A DNA stretch of 6,378 bases from Halobacteriales archaeon QH_10_65_19 (GTDB lineage: Archaea > Halobacteriota > Halobacteria > Halobacteriales > Haloarculaceae): NCBI GenBank assembly GCA_003022085.1, contig PXQK01000020.1, positions 1-6,378 of the forward strand. Direction: 5' to 3'. The position numbers and the translations under genes are program-made. Of this stretch, positions 1 to 6,028 are shown piece after piece (within the stretch, counting starts at the first letter, position 1; the number at the start of each line of letters is the position of its first letter). The notes beneath the pieces are model-generated. The model was not told where the DNA came from. It did no database searches and worked only from the letters and a program-made list of their open reading frames with translations.

Positions 1-1089
1 GAGAAGGAAACCCAGCCGCCGCGGCGGTACGGCCAGAGCAGACTCATCAAAAAAATGAAAGATCTTGGAGTGGGGACAAAGTCGACCCGTCACCACACGA
101 TCGAGAAGCTGTACGACCGGGGGTACATCGAGGACGACCCACCGCAGCCGACAGCGCTCGCGGAGGCAGTCGTCGAGGCCACCGAGGCGTTCGCGGACCT
201 GGTTGTCAGCGAGGAGATGACCGCCCAGCTGGAGCGGGACATGACAGCGATCGCCGAGGGGGAGGCGACTCTCGAAGAGGTCACCGCGGAGTCCCGGGAG
301 ATGCTGGAGTCGGTGTTCGCGGAGCTCAGGGAGTCCCGCGAGGAGATCGGCGACCACCTCCGGGAGTCGCTGAAGGCCGACCGCGAGCTGGGGCCGTGTC
401 CGGAGTGTGGCGAGACGCTGCTTGTCCGCCAGAGCGGCCGTGGATCGTATTTTGTCGGCTGTGACGGCTTCCCAGACTGCCGGTTCACGCTCCCGCTGCC
501 GGGTACCGGCGAGCCCCTCGTCCTGGAGGACGTCTGCGAGGAACACGACACCCACCACGTGAAGATGCTCGCCGGCCGGGACACGTTCGTCCACGGCTGC
601 CCGCGGTGTGCCGCCGACGCGGCCGACGAGAGCGAGGACCGCCCGATCGGCGCCTGTCCGGACTGTGGCGACGAGCACGGGGGCGAACTGGCGATCAAGG
701 AGCTCCGGTCGGGCTCGCGGCTGGTTGGCTGTACCCGGTACCCCGACTGCGAGTACTCGCTGCCCCTGCCCCGGCGCGGCGAGATCGAGACCGTCGACCA
801 GTACTGCGAGGAACACGACCTTCCCGAGTTGCACGTCCACGACGGCGACGACGACCCCTGGGAGCTGGGCTGTCCGATCTGCAACTACAGGGAGTACCAG
901 GCCGAACAGGCGATCGACGATCTGGAGGATGTCAGGGGGATCGGCGAGGCGACCGCCGAGAAGCTCCAGGACGCCGGCGTCGACTCACCCGACGACCTGC
1001 GCGACGCCGACCCCGAGAGCCTCGCCGACCAGCTCCAGGGCGTCACCGCCGACCAGCTCCGTGACTGGCAGGGACAGCTCGCCGGATAA
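1..1089 (+). CDS. topA: DNA topoisomerase I (type IA), C-terminal part; 5' end outside window
   Basis: This is the C-terminal 362 residues of type IA DNA topoisomerase I, which relaxes negative supercoils by single-strand passage. The reading frame is open from base 1, so the ATG at 55 is internal. The first ~40 residues (PPRRYGQSRLIKKMK, then GVGTKSTRHHTIEKL and DRGYIE) match the conserved end of the topoisomerase core; bacterial homologues have a GIGRPSTYA-type motif here. The catalytic Tyr and Toprim domain lie upstream, outside the window. Residues ~50-125 are an acidic helical linker. Two tandem zinc modules follow, at ~133-203 and ~219-294 (window numbering). Each is C-x2-C, C-x5-C, C-x2-H, C-x2-C, and each contains an LPLP motif. 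Residues ~303-362 contain DVRGIGEATAEKLQDAGV, a helix-hairpin-helix DNA-binding motif. The gene converges on the GNAT gene with a 31-base gap and has no visible T-rich terminator. Confidence 0.95.
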   Translation, partial: EKETQPPRRYGQSRLIKKMKDLGVGTKSTRHHTIEKLYDRGYIEDDPPQPTALAEAVVEATEAFADLVVSEEMTAQLERDMTAIAEGEATLEEVTAESREMLESVFAELRESREEIGDHLRESLKADRELGPCPECGETLLVRQSGRGSYFVGCDGFPDCRFTLPLPGTGEPLVLEDVCEEHDTHHVKMLAGRDTFVHGCPRCAADAADESEDRPIGACPDCGDEHGGELAIKELRSGSRLVGCTRYPDCEYSLPLPRRGEIETVDQYCEEHDLPELHVHDGDDDPWELGCPICNYREYQAEQAIDDLEDVRGIGEATAEKLQDAGVDSPDDLRDADPESLADQLQGVTADQLRDWQGQLAG

Positions 1090-1120
1090 CCGGCGGGAGT
1101 CGCCCATCAGGCGGCAGTAC

Positions 1121-1522
1121 TCAGTCGCGCCCGATCGGTTTGCGGTACAGCAGCAACTCGAACGACTGTCCCTCGGCCTCGACCCTCTCCCGCCCGGCTA
1201 GTTCGAAGCCGTTCGTCCGGTAGAACTGCCGTGCTGCCTCCTGCTGTGGCGTCGTATCGAGGACGAACTCGCGGAACCCCTCGTTGTGCGCACGCCGTTC
1301 AAGTTCGTCGTAGATCGCCTGTCCGTACCCCTCGCGCTGGTGGTCCGGATCGACCCGCATGCGCTTGACCTCCGCCGAGTCGGCGGTCACGTCGAGAAAC
1401 TCGGTGATGTAGCCGGTTGCCGGTCGAAACGCGCCCATCCCGACCAGGCTCCCCTCGTGCAGGTCGAGCACGCGCTCCCCGTGCTCGGAGCGGTACTGTT
1501 CGATTTCCAGTGACTGCGCCAT
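1121..1522 (-). CDS. GNAT family N-acetyltransferase, internally shortened
   Basis: A 133-residue protein of the GNAT fold, whose members transfer acetyl from acetyl-CoA to an amine; the substrate is unknown. The acetyl-CoA-binding motif A is clear: AEVKRMRVDPDHQREGYG at residues 50-67, with the Q-x-x-G-x-G signature at 62-67. It is followed by helix AIYDELERRAHNEG, then motif B DTTPQQEAARQFYRTNGF (89-106) and a final strand FELLLYRKPI. The N-terminal strand and helix (LEIEQYR... RVLDLHE, 5-23) run straight into GSLVGMGAFRPATGY (24-38). Relatives normally have about 35 more residues here, covering the alpha1-alpha2 region and strand beta2, and are ~165-170 residues long. This looks like an in-frame internal deletion, so activity is doubtful. 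The ATG at 1522 is the only sensible start: an AT-rich box lies 27 bases upstream, as for a leaderless transcript. The gene is divergent from the transsulfuration gene. Confidence 0.85.
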   Translation of the reverse strand: MAQSLEIEQYRSEHGERVLDLHEGSLVGMGAFRPATGYITEFLDVTADSAEVKRMRVDPDHQREGYGQAIYDELERRAHNEGFREFVLDTTPQQEAARQFYRTNGFELAGRERVEAEGQSFELLLYRKPIGRD

Positions 1523-1529
1523 ACTGAAG

Positions 1530-1541
1530 GGTTCGCGAACC
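1530..1541. promoter_or_regulatory. Perfect 12-bp palindrome, candidate operator
   Basis: GGTTCGCGAACC is a perfect 12-base inverted repeat between the GNAT TATA-like box and the GNAT start codon. A dimeric regulator bound here would cover the initiation region of the GNAT gene. It is also about 60 bases upstream of the transsulfuration gene, so it could act on either. The palindrome itself is seen directly; an operator role is inferred from position only, and short GC-rich palindromes also occur by chance. Confidence 0.3.
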
Positions 1542-1545
1542 GGGG

Positions 1546-1553
1546 CAAAAATG
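1546..1553 (-). promoter_or_regulatory. Candidate TATA box for the GNAT gene (leaderless)
   Basis: On the minus strand this reads GCATTTTTG, the only AT-rich patch upstream of the start codon at 1522, and it is centred about 27 bases before it. In archaea TBP/TFB-directed initiation falls ~25-27 bases downstream of the TATA box, which would put the transcript start at or next to the ATG, as is common in haloarchaea. It is a position-based call; the box is T-rich rather than a classic TTTATA. Confidence 0.4.
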
Positions 1554-1571
1554 CTGCCGAACGTAAGGAGG

Positions 1572-1580
1572 CCTTATGTA
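1572..1580 (+). promoter_or_regulatory. Candidate TATA box of the transsulfuration gene (leaderless)
   Basis: The sequence CCTTATGTA is centred about 28 bases upstream of the ATG at 1604, with a purine-rich stretch (AAGGAGG) just before it where a BRE element would lie. This spacing places initiation at or within a few bases of the start codon, predicting a leaderless or near-leaderless mRNA. The GGAGG is therefore unlikely to act as a ribosome-binding site, because it would lie outside the transcript. Confidence 0.5.
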
Positions 1581-1603
1581 TCACTGGCCAGAACCTCGCA
1601 CCC

Positions 1604-2782
1604 ATGGACGACGATCACAGCGACTACGCGTTCGAAACGCGCCAGATCCACGCAGGGTACGAACCGGACGAACAGGGTGCGCTCGTTCCGCCGGTATACA
1701 CGAGCGTCACGTACGCCTACGACTCCCCGACGGAACAGGTTGGCGATCACCGGTACGCCCGGATGTCGAGTCCGACGCGGGATGCGCTCGCCGAGCGAGT
1801 CGCCGACCTGGAGGGCGGATCCCACGGCCACACCTTCGCGAGCGGGATGGGCGCGATCAACGCGCTGTTCACCACTGTCCTCTCGGCTGGCGACCACGTC
1901 GTGGCCGGCGAAAACCTCTACGCGGAGTCACACACCCTGCTCACGCGGATCTTCGCCGACTTTGGGGTCGACGTGACGTTCGTCGACACGACCGACCTGA
2001 CTGCAATCGAGGGGGCGATCCGCCCGGAGACAGCGCTTGTCTACCTCGAAACGCCGACGAACCCACTGCTTTCCGTGACCGACATCGCCGGCGTCGTGCG
2101 CGTCGTCGAGGAGACAGGGGTCGATCCCATCGTGGCGGTCGACAACACGTTTGCCTCGCCGTACCTCCAGCGGCCGCTCGAACTCGGTGCCGACGTCGTC
2201 GTGGAGTCGCTGACGAAGTACGTCGCGGGCCACTCGGACGCGATGGCGGGGGCGGTCGTGACCGACGACCCAGAACTCGACGAGGACCTCGCGTTCGTCG
2301 GGTACAACCTGGGTGCGACGCCGGGCCCACACGACTGCTCGCTGGCGTTCCGCGGCAGCAAGACGCTCGCGGGGCGGATGCAGAGCCACTGCGAGAACGC
2401 CCGCGCTGTGGCGTCGTTTCTGAACGATCATCCGGCCGTCGCGGAGGTGTACTACCCCGGTCTCGAGTCACACCCGAACCACGAGGTCGCGGCCGAACAG
2501 ATGCGGGACTTCGGCGGCATGGTGAGCGTCGAACTGGACGCCACTCTGGAGGAGACCAGCGCCGTCGTCGCGAACACCGAGCTGTTCGAACTCGCCGAGT
2601 CGCTGGGCGCCGTCGAGAGCCTGATCGAACAGCCGGCACCGATGACCCACCAGACGATGACTACCGAGGAGCTGGAGGCGGCCGGCATCTCCGAGAGCCT
2701 GCTACGGCTGTCAGTCGGAATCGAGGCAACGGACGACCTGCTCGCAGACCTGGAGCGGGCGATCGACACCGGGCTGGCATGA
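1604..2782 (+). CDS. PLP-dependent transsulfuration enzyme (cystathionine gamma-synthase/lyase family)
   Basis: A 392-residue cytosolic enzyme of the Cys/Met-metabolism PLP family (fold type I), at the usual family length (~380-400). The cofactor Lys is K205 in ESLTKYVAGHSDAM. D180 in VDNTFASPYL should contact the pyridine nitrogen. SGMGA (80-84) lies in the phosphate-binding loop, and Y51/R53 (YARMSSPT) form the neighbouring-subunit phosphate contact. LGAVESLIEQPAPMTH (334-349) and LLRLSVGIE (366-374, with R368 for the substrate carboxylate) complete the active site. Members make cystathionine from an activated homoserine plus cysteine, split cystathionine, or use sulfide or methionine; sequence alone does not decide which, so I give no symbol. 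Two motifs are unusual: SSPT where NPT is usual, and YAESH (106-110) where YGGT/YGCT is usual. The ATG at 1604 fits the promoter spacing. The stop overlaps the start of the M20 gene (ATGA), indicating co-transcription and translational coupling. Confidence 0.93.
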   Translation: MDDDHSDYAFETRQIHAGYEPDEQGALVPPVYTSVTYAYDSPTEQVGDHRYARMSSPTRDALAERVADLEGGSHGHTFASGMGAINALFTTVLSAGDHVVAGENLYAESHTLLTRIFADFGVDVTFVDTTDLTAIEGAIRPETALVYLETPTNPLLSVTDIAGVVRVVEETGVDPIVAVDNTFASPYLQRPLELGADVVVESLTKYVAGHSDAMAGAVVTDDPELDEDLAFVGYNLGATPGPHDCSLAFRGSKTLAGRMQSHCENARAVASFLNDHPAVAEVYYPGLESHPNHEVAAEQMRDFGGMVSVELDATLEETSAVVANTELFELAESLGAVESLIEQPAPMTHQTMTTEELEAAGISESLLRLSVGIEATDDLLADLERAIDTGLA

Positions 2783-3953
2783 CCGGGGAGGCGACCGACA
2801 GCGTCCCGGACGACCTCCGGGCCCTCGCCTGCGACCTCGTCCGGATCCCGACCGAGAACCCCCCGGGAAACGAGGGGCCCGCCGCCGAGTTCGTCGTCGA
2901 GTGGTTTACCGAGCGCGGCATCGACGCGGAACTGGTCAGAGAGCCCGATCCCGACCGGCCACAGGCCGCCGCGCGCGTCGGCCCCGCCGATCCGGAGGGC
3001 CCGACGGTCGTGCTGAACGGACACCTGGACGTGGTCCCGGCCGGCGACAGGGACGCGTGGTCGGTCGATCCGTACGGGGGCGAGGTCGTCGACGGCCGTC
3101 TCTACGGCCGCGGGAGCGCGGACACGAAAACTGGGGTGGCGGTCGCGATGCTCGTTGCCCGGGATCTTGCTCCCGAGATCCGCAAGGGCGACCTCCCGGG
3201 ATCGGTTATTGTCCACGCCGCGATGGGGGAGGAGACCGCCGACCCAGGAACGGAGACGCTGCTCGAACGGGGGTACGGCGGCGACGCCGGGATCGTGCTT
3301 GAGCCGACGGATTTCAGGGTCGCGACCAGCACCAAAGGGCTGGCAGTCTACCGGATTGTGGCACGCGGTGGGGCGACACACGCGAGCCAGCCAGACGCGG
3401 GATCGAGCGCGATCGACGGCGTCGGGCGAGTGCTGGAAGCGGTCGACGCCTACGACACGGAACTCCAGAAGCGCCAGGACTCCCTCTGCGGGGTAGCCCG
3501 TGCAACTGTGACGGAAGTGGAGGCCGGTACCGGCTTGAACCTGGCCGTCGTGCCCGGCCGTGCCGAGATCGTCCTTGACCGGCGCGTCCGTCCCGACGAG
3601 GCGGTTCCGGCCGTCGACGACGAAATCGACGCCCTCCTCGACCGCGGATCCAGACGTACGCGTCCTCGTCGGTCCCGACCGACCACCCGCTTGCGACGTG
3701 TCTCCGCGAGCGTTCGGTGGACAACGTCGGCCCCGACGGCGGCCGCGGTGATCCGTGGGGGATCGAGGCGGCGACCGACGCCTGCAACTTCGTGAACGAC
3801 GCCGGAATCCCGGCAGTGACCTGGGGACCCGGCCGGCTGTCGGAAGCACACACCGTCGACGAGTCGATCGCGCTCGCCGACGCCGAAACCGGCAGAAGCG
3901 TCCTTGACGAGAGCGTCCGGGCGTTCCTCCGCGGTGACGTGCTGTCGGGGTGA
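2779..3953 (+). pseudogene. M20 family metallopeptidase/deacylase (ArgE/DapE-like), broken by a frameshift
   Basis: An M20 zinc-dependent amidohydrolase, a family that removes acyl groups from N-acyl amino acids (ArgE, DapE, aminoacylase) or cleaves dipeptides; the substrate is not determinable here. The first frame gives NGHLDVVPAG (H82, D84), GRGSADTKTG (D115), GEE (E151 and E152) and LEPTD (E175), the metal ligands and general base, plus HASQP (H201) of the lid domain. This frame is natural to about DALLDR (residue 289), then turns to Arg-rich nonsense and stops at 3795 (338 residues). The family sequence resumes in another frame at about 3651 (QTYASSSVPTDHPLA), through WGPGRLSEAHTVDE with the last metal-ligand His at 3849, to the stop at 3953. 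The span is 1175 bases; one added base gives 391 residues, normal for the family. The start is the ATGA overlap with the upstream gene. It may be a real pseudogene or a sequencing error. The truncated product lacks the final metal-binding His and should be inactive. Confidence 0.9.
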
Positions 3954-3968
3954 CAGGTGTCCACCGTT

Positions 3969-4020
3969 CGACGGCTGACAGGGTGACAGCCGTCCCCCCT
4001 TCGACAGGAGTCAGCCGTCG
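3969..4020. repeat. Overlapping inverted repeats between convergent genes; possible bidirectional terminator or switch
   Basis: GACGGCTG (3970-3977) pairs perfectly with CAGCCGTC (3987-3994), giving an 8-bp stem with a 9-base loop. The same left arm, extended to CGACGGCTGAC (3969-3979), also pairs perfectly over 11 bp with GTCAGCCGTCG (4010-4020), which includes the ptsI stop codon and last codons. The two hairpins exclude each other. A C-rich run ending in TT follows the short stem on the plus strand, and a G-run precedes it on the minus strand. There is no T-tract of the kind archaeal termination usually uses, so a terminator role is only inferred from the position between two 3' ends. Confidence 0.5.
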
Positions 4021-5720
4021 GGCCACGCCGACAGAATCGATTCGACCTCGGCGCGGCTCGCGGCATCGAGTACCCGGTCCGCGAGGTCACCGGCGCGCTC
4101 TGCGTCGGTCGCCGTGACGGCTGCCTTGACGTCGGGAACCGTCAGGGAGCTCATGCTCAGCTCGTCGAGACCGAGACCGATCAGTAGCGTGGTGAGCGCG
4201 GGATCGCCGGCCATTTCACCACACATCCCGACCCGGACGTCTCTCCCGCGACTTCCACGGATCGTCCGGTCGATAGCCCGGAGAACCGGGGGATGGAGCG
4301 GGTCGTGGAACGATGCCACGCGGTCGTCGCCGCGGGCCGCAGCCATCACGTACTGCGTGAGATCGTTCGTTCCGATGCTGAGAAAGTCGACGTGGCCGGC
4401 GAGTTCACCGGCCACAAACGCGGAGGCCGGCGTCTCGATCATTACACCCAGCTCCGGGATCCGGGCCGGAACACCCTCTGCACCGAGTGTTTCGGCGACG
4501 GCGTCGACGCGGTCGAGGAGCCCGGTCACCTCGGGCACGGACGTGACAAGCGGGAACAGTACCGCCAACCCCTCGCCGGCGTCCGTCGCGGCAGCCCGCA
4601 GGAGCGCCCGTAGTTGCGCCTCGAAGAGGTCGCCGCGCTCGCCGGGTGTCAGTCTGACGCCGCGGACCCCGAGAAACGGGTTCTCGCCGGCCGCGACGTC
4701 GAGGTACGGGACCGGCTTGTCCCCGCCGACGTCGAGCGTCCGGACGACGACGCGGTCCCCCTCGAACGTCTCGAGCACGTCGACGAACGCCCCGTACTGC
4801 TCCGCCTCCGACGGCGGCTCGTTGCGGTCCAGAAAGAAAAACTCCGTCCGGAACAGCCCGACGCCGTCGGCCCCCCGGTCGCGTGCCGCGCTCGCCTCGG
4901 CGGGCGAGCCGACGTTGGCGGCGACCTCGATTTCGTGGCCGTCCGTCGTCTCGACGGGGCCGTGGCGGACCTCGACGTCCCGGCCGTCGGCCGCGCCCTC
5001 CAGGCGGTCTTCTGACGGTTCGACGACGAGCGTGCCAGCCTCGCCGTCGATGGCGACACGCTGACCGTCTTCGACCGCGTCGAGTTCGTCGAGACCAACG
5101 ACGGCTGGAATCCCGAGCGACCGGGCTATGATCGCCGCGTGCGAGGTCTCACCGCCGGTCGCGGTTGCGAACCCGGCGACTCTCCCGGGATCGAGCTGTG
5201 CCGTGTCGGTCGGCCCCAGCCGTTCGGCGACGACAACGGCCCCGTCCGGCAGGCCGGGGAGGTCCTCCGCAGACGCGCCGAGGAGCTGCCCCAGGAGGCG
5301 GTCACGGACCTCACGGAGGTCGTCGGTCCGCTCGGCCATCCTGCCGCCGGCCGCGTCGAGCTGTTCGATTGCGTTCTCGAACGCACGGTCGACACCGTGT
5401 TCGGCCGGCAGACCCTCGTCGATGGCCGCCTCGATGTCCGACTCGATTGACGGGTCGTCGAGAAACTGGATGTGAGCGTCGAAAATTCCGGCTTCGTCTT
5501 TGCCGATTCGGTCGGCGGCCGTGTCGCGCTCGGCCTGGAGCTCCTCTCGGGCACTGTCGCGCGCCTGCCGGAAGCGCTCGTGCTCCCTCTCCGGGTCCCT
5601 GTCGGACTCGGACGGATCCGGCAGCGAGTCGCTGACTGCGGGGTCGTATACCACGACGGTCCCCACAGCTGACAGCGGCGTCACGCCAGTCCCCTCGAGC
5701 ACACGCTCTCCGCGGGTCAT
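4011..5720 (-). CDS. ptsI: Phosphoenolpyruvate-protein phosphotransferase (PTS Enzyme I)
   Basis: A 569-residue cytosolic Enzyme I that autophosphorylates from phosphoenolpyruvate and passes the phosphate to HPr-type carriers, the first step of PTS sugar uptake or of dihydroxyacetone phosphorylation by DhaM-type systems. The N-terminal ~240 residues are the phospho-His and HPr-binding domains, with phosphorylated H194 in [20 protein letters not shown]. The rest is a PEP-binding barrel: LFRTEFFFL (R291), [14 protein letters not shown] (R327), [17 protein letters not shown] (E429), IGTNDLTQY (D453), and [10 protein letters not shown] with the proton-donor Cys C500. All catalytic positions are intact and the length is normal. 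I chose the ATG at 5720 because [17 protein letters not shown] matches the usual Enzyme I N-terminus; a GTG at 5741 would add seven unconserved residues. No HPr, EIIA, EIIB/C or dha gene adjoins it: it converges with M20 and diverges from aspS. No leaderless-type box lies ~27 bases upstream, so a ~100-base leader is likely. Confidence 0.95.
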   Translation of the reverse strand: MTRGERVLEGTGVTPLSAVGTVVVYDPAVSDSLPDPSESDRDPEREHERFRQARDSAREELQAERDTAADRIGKDEAGIFDAHIQFLDDPSIESDIEAAIDEGLPAEHGVDRAFENAIEQLDAAGGRMAERTDDLREVRDRLLGQLLGASAEDLPGLPDGAVVVAERLGPTDTAQLDPGRVAGFATATGGETSHAAIIARSLGIPAVVGLDELDAVEDGQRVAIDGEAGTLVVEPSEDRLEGAADGRDVEVRHGPVETTDGHEIEVAANVGSPAEASAARDRGADGVGLFRTEFFFLDRNEPPSEAEQYGAFVDVLETFEGDRVVVRTLDVGGDKPVPYLDVAAGENPFLGVRGVRLTPGERGDLFEAQLRALLRAAATDAGEGLAVLFPLVTSVPEVTGLLDRVDAVAETLGAEGVPARIPELGVMIETPASAFVAGELAGHVDFLSIGTNDLTQYVMAAARGDDRVASFHDPLHPPVLRAIDRTIRGSRGRDVRVGMCGEMAGDPALTTLLIGLGLDELSMSSLTVPDVKAAVTATDAERAGDLADRVLDAASRAEVESILSAWPDG

Positions 5721-5844
5721 GGTCGTCGAATGTCGGTCCACCGCGTCTCTGTGTGTCCAGACCTGTCACTCCCGCCACAGGCCGGTGGTGTCTGTTCCGG
5801 GATCGGCTGAGTCATACTGCGTGCTGGGGTTTCGAGACCGAGGG

Positions 5845-5853
5845 TAAAATACC
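5845..5853 (-). promoter_or_regulatory. Candidate ptsI TATA box
   Basis: On the minus strand this reads GGTATTTTA, the best AT-rich box upstream of ptsI. Initiation ~25 bases downstream would be near 5820, leaving a leader of about 100 bases before the ATG at 5720. The box is nearly symmetric, so the strand is uncertain, but no plus-strand gene starts within its reach. A second weaker candidate, AGTATGA at about 5812-5818 on the minus strand, is also possible. Confidence 0.3.
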
Positions 5854-5880
5854 GTCCGCCGGGTGTGTCTCCCCCGTGTT

Positions 5881-5890
5881 CCGATATCGG
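5881..5890. promoter_or_regulatory. Perfect 10-bp palindrome CCGATATCGG, candidate operator
   Basis: CCGATATCGG is self-complementary, and a third half-site ATCGGA lies at 5901-5906, so TCCGAT (5880-5885) can pair with ATCGGA instead. It sits about 30 bases upstream of the candidate ptsI TATA box on the minus strand and over 100 bases from the aspS box. That position would suit an activator or silencer of ptsI. Function is inferred from position only. Confidence 0.22.
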
Positions 5891-5998
5891 TTCCCGACCT
5901 ATCGGAGTGTAACTGGGATGGCAACAGCGCTTTTGCCCCAGCGCGCCTCGTTTGAAAGCGCGGCGGCTCGACCGGCCTCCACGGCACGAAAGACCGGG

Positions 5999-6006
5999 CT
6001 TAAGTT
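5999..6006 (+). promoter_or_regulatory. aspS TATA box (leaderless)
   Basis: CTTAAGTT is centred about 27 bases upstream of the aspS ATG at 6029, which puts the transcription start on or beside the start codon. This is the typical arrangement for a highly expressed leaderless haloarchaeal gene. The purine run GGGAAGGGA at 6010-6018 would then lie outside the mRNA and not serve as a ribosome-binding site. Confidence 0.5.
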
Positions 6007-6028
6007 ACGGGGAAGGGAACTCACTCGC

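Larger units (their letters stand above)
5721..6028. other. Divergent intergenic region between ptsI and aspS
   Basis: This 308-base region has no convincing gene; its one minus-strand ORF (5766-5987) has no family resemblance and haloarchaeally atypical basic composition. It must hold the promoters of both ptsI (-) and aspS (+). Visible elements are an AT-rich box at 5845-5853, a 10-bp perfect palindrome CCGATATCGG at 5881-5890 with a related half-site ATCGGA at 5901-5906, and an inverted repeat GCGCTTT (5927-5933) with AAAGCGC (5955-5961). The aspS TATA box lies near its right end. No tRNA or known RNA fold was recognised by eye. Confidence 0.6.

Noticed and set aside
90..884. A 264-residue minus-strand ORF opposite topA.
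   Set aside because: Ser/Arg-rich shadow of the topA reading frame with no family resemblance.
3640..3670. Programmed ribosomal frameshifting in the M20 gene.
   Set aside because: No slippery heptamer or clear downstream stimulatory structure was seen, and frameshifting is not known for this family; mutation or sequencing error is simpler.
1576..3795. A 739-residue plus-strand ORF starting after a good GGAGG at an ATG, spanning the transsulfuration gene and into the M20 gene.
   Set aside because: Its first ~400 residues are an Arg/Gly-rich off-frame reading of the transsulfuration gene; it merges with M20 only because GC-rich DNA lacks stops. The GGAGG would lie upstream of the predicted transcript start.
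2452..4026. A 524-residue minus-strand ORF opposite the M20 gene.
   Set aside because: It is antisense to clearly conserved protein families, its composition is Arg/Ser-rich rather than acidic, and it has no recognisable domain.
4114..5064. A 316-residue plus-strand ORF opposite ptsI.
   Set aside because: Ser/Arg/Thr-rich mirror of ptsI codons; the opposite strand encodes a complete Enzyme I.
5721..5741. Upstream GTG start for ptsI at 5741.
   Set aside because: It adds seven residues (MDRHSTT) with no resemblance to Enzyme I N-termini, and the ATG at 5720 fits better.
5881..5961. A tRNA or structured RNA gene in the divergent gap.
   Set aside because: The inverted repeats do not form a cloverleaf, and no TPsiC-like GGTTCGAATCC segment is present.
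5766..5987. A 73-residue minus-strand ORF in the ptsI-aspS gap.
   Set aside because: Basic, low-complexity composition unlike haloarchaeal proteins, no promoter at the right spacing, and it covers the likely ptsI promoter.
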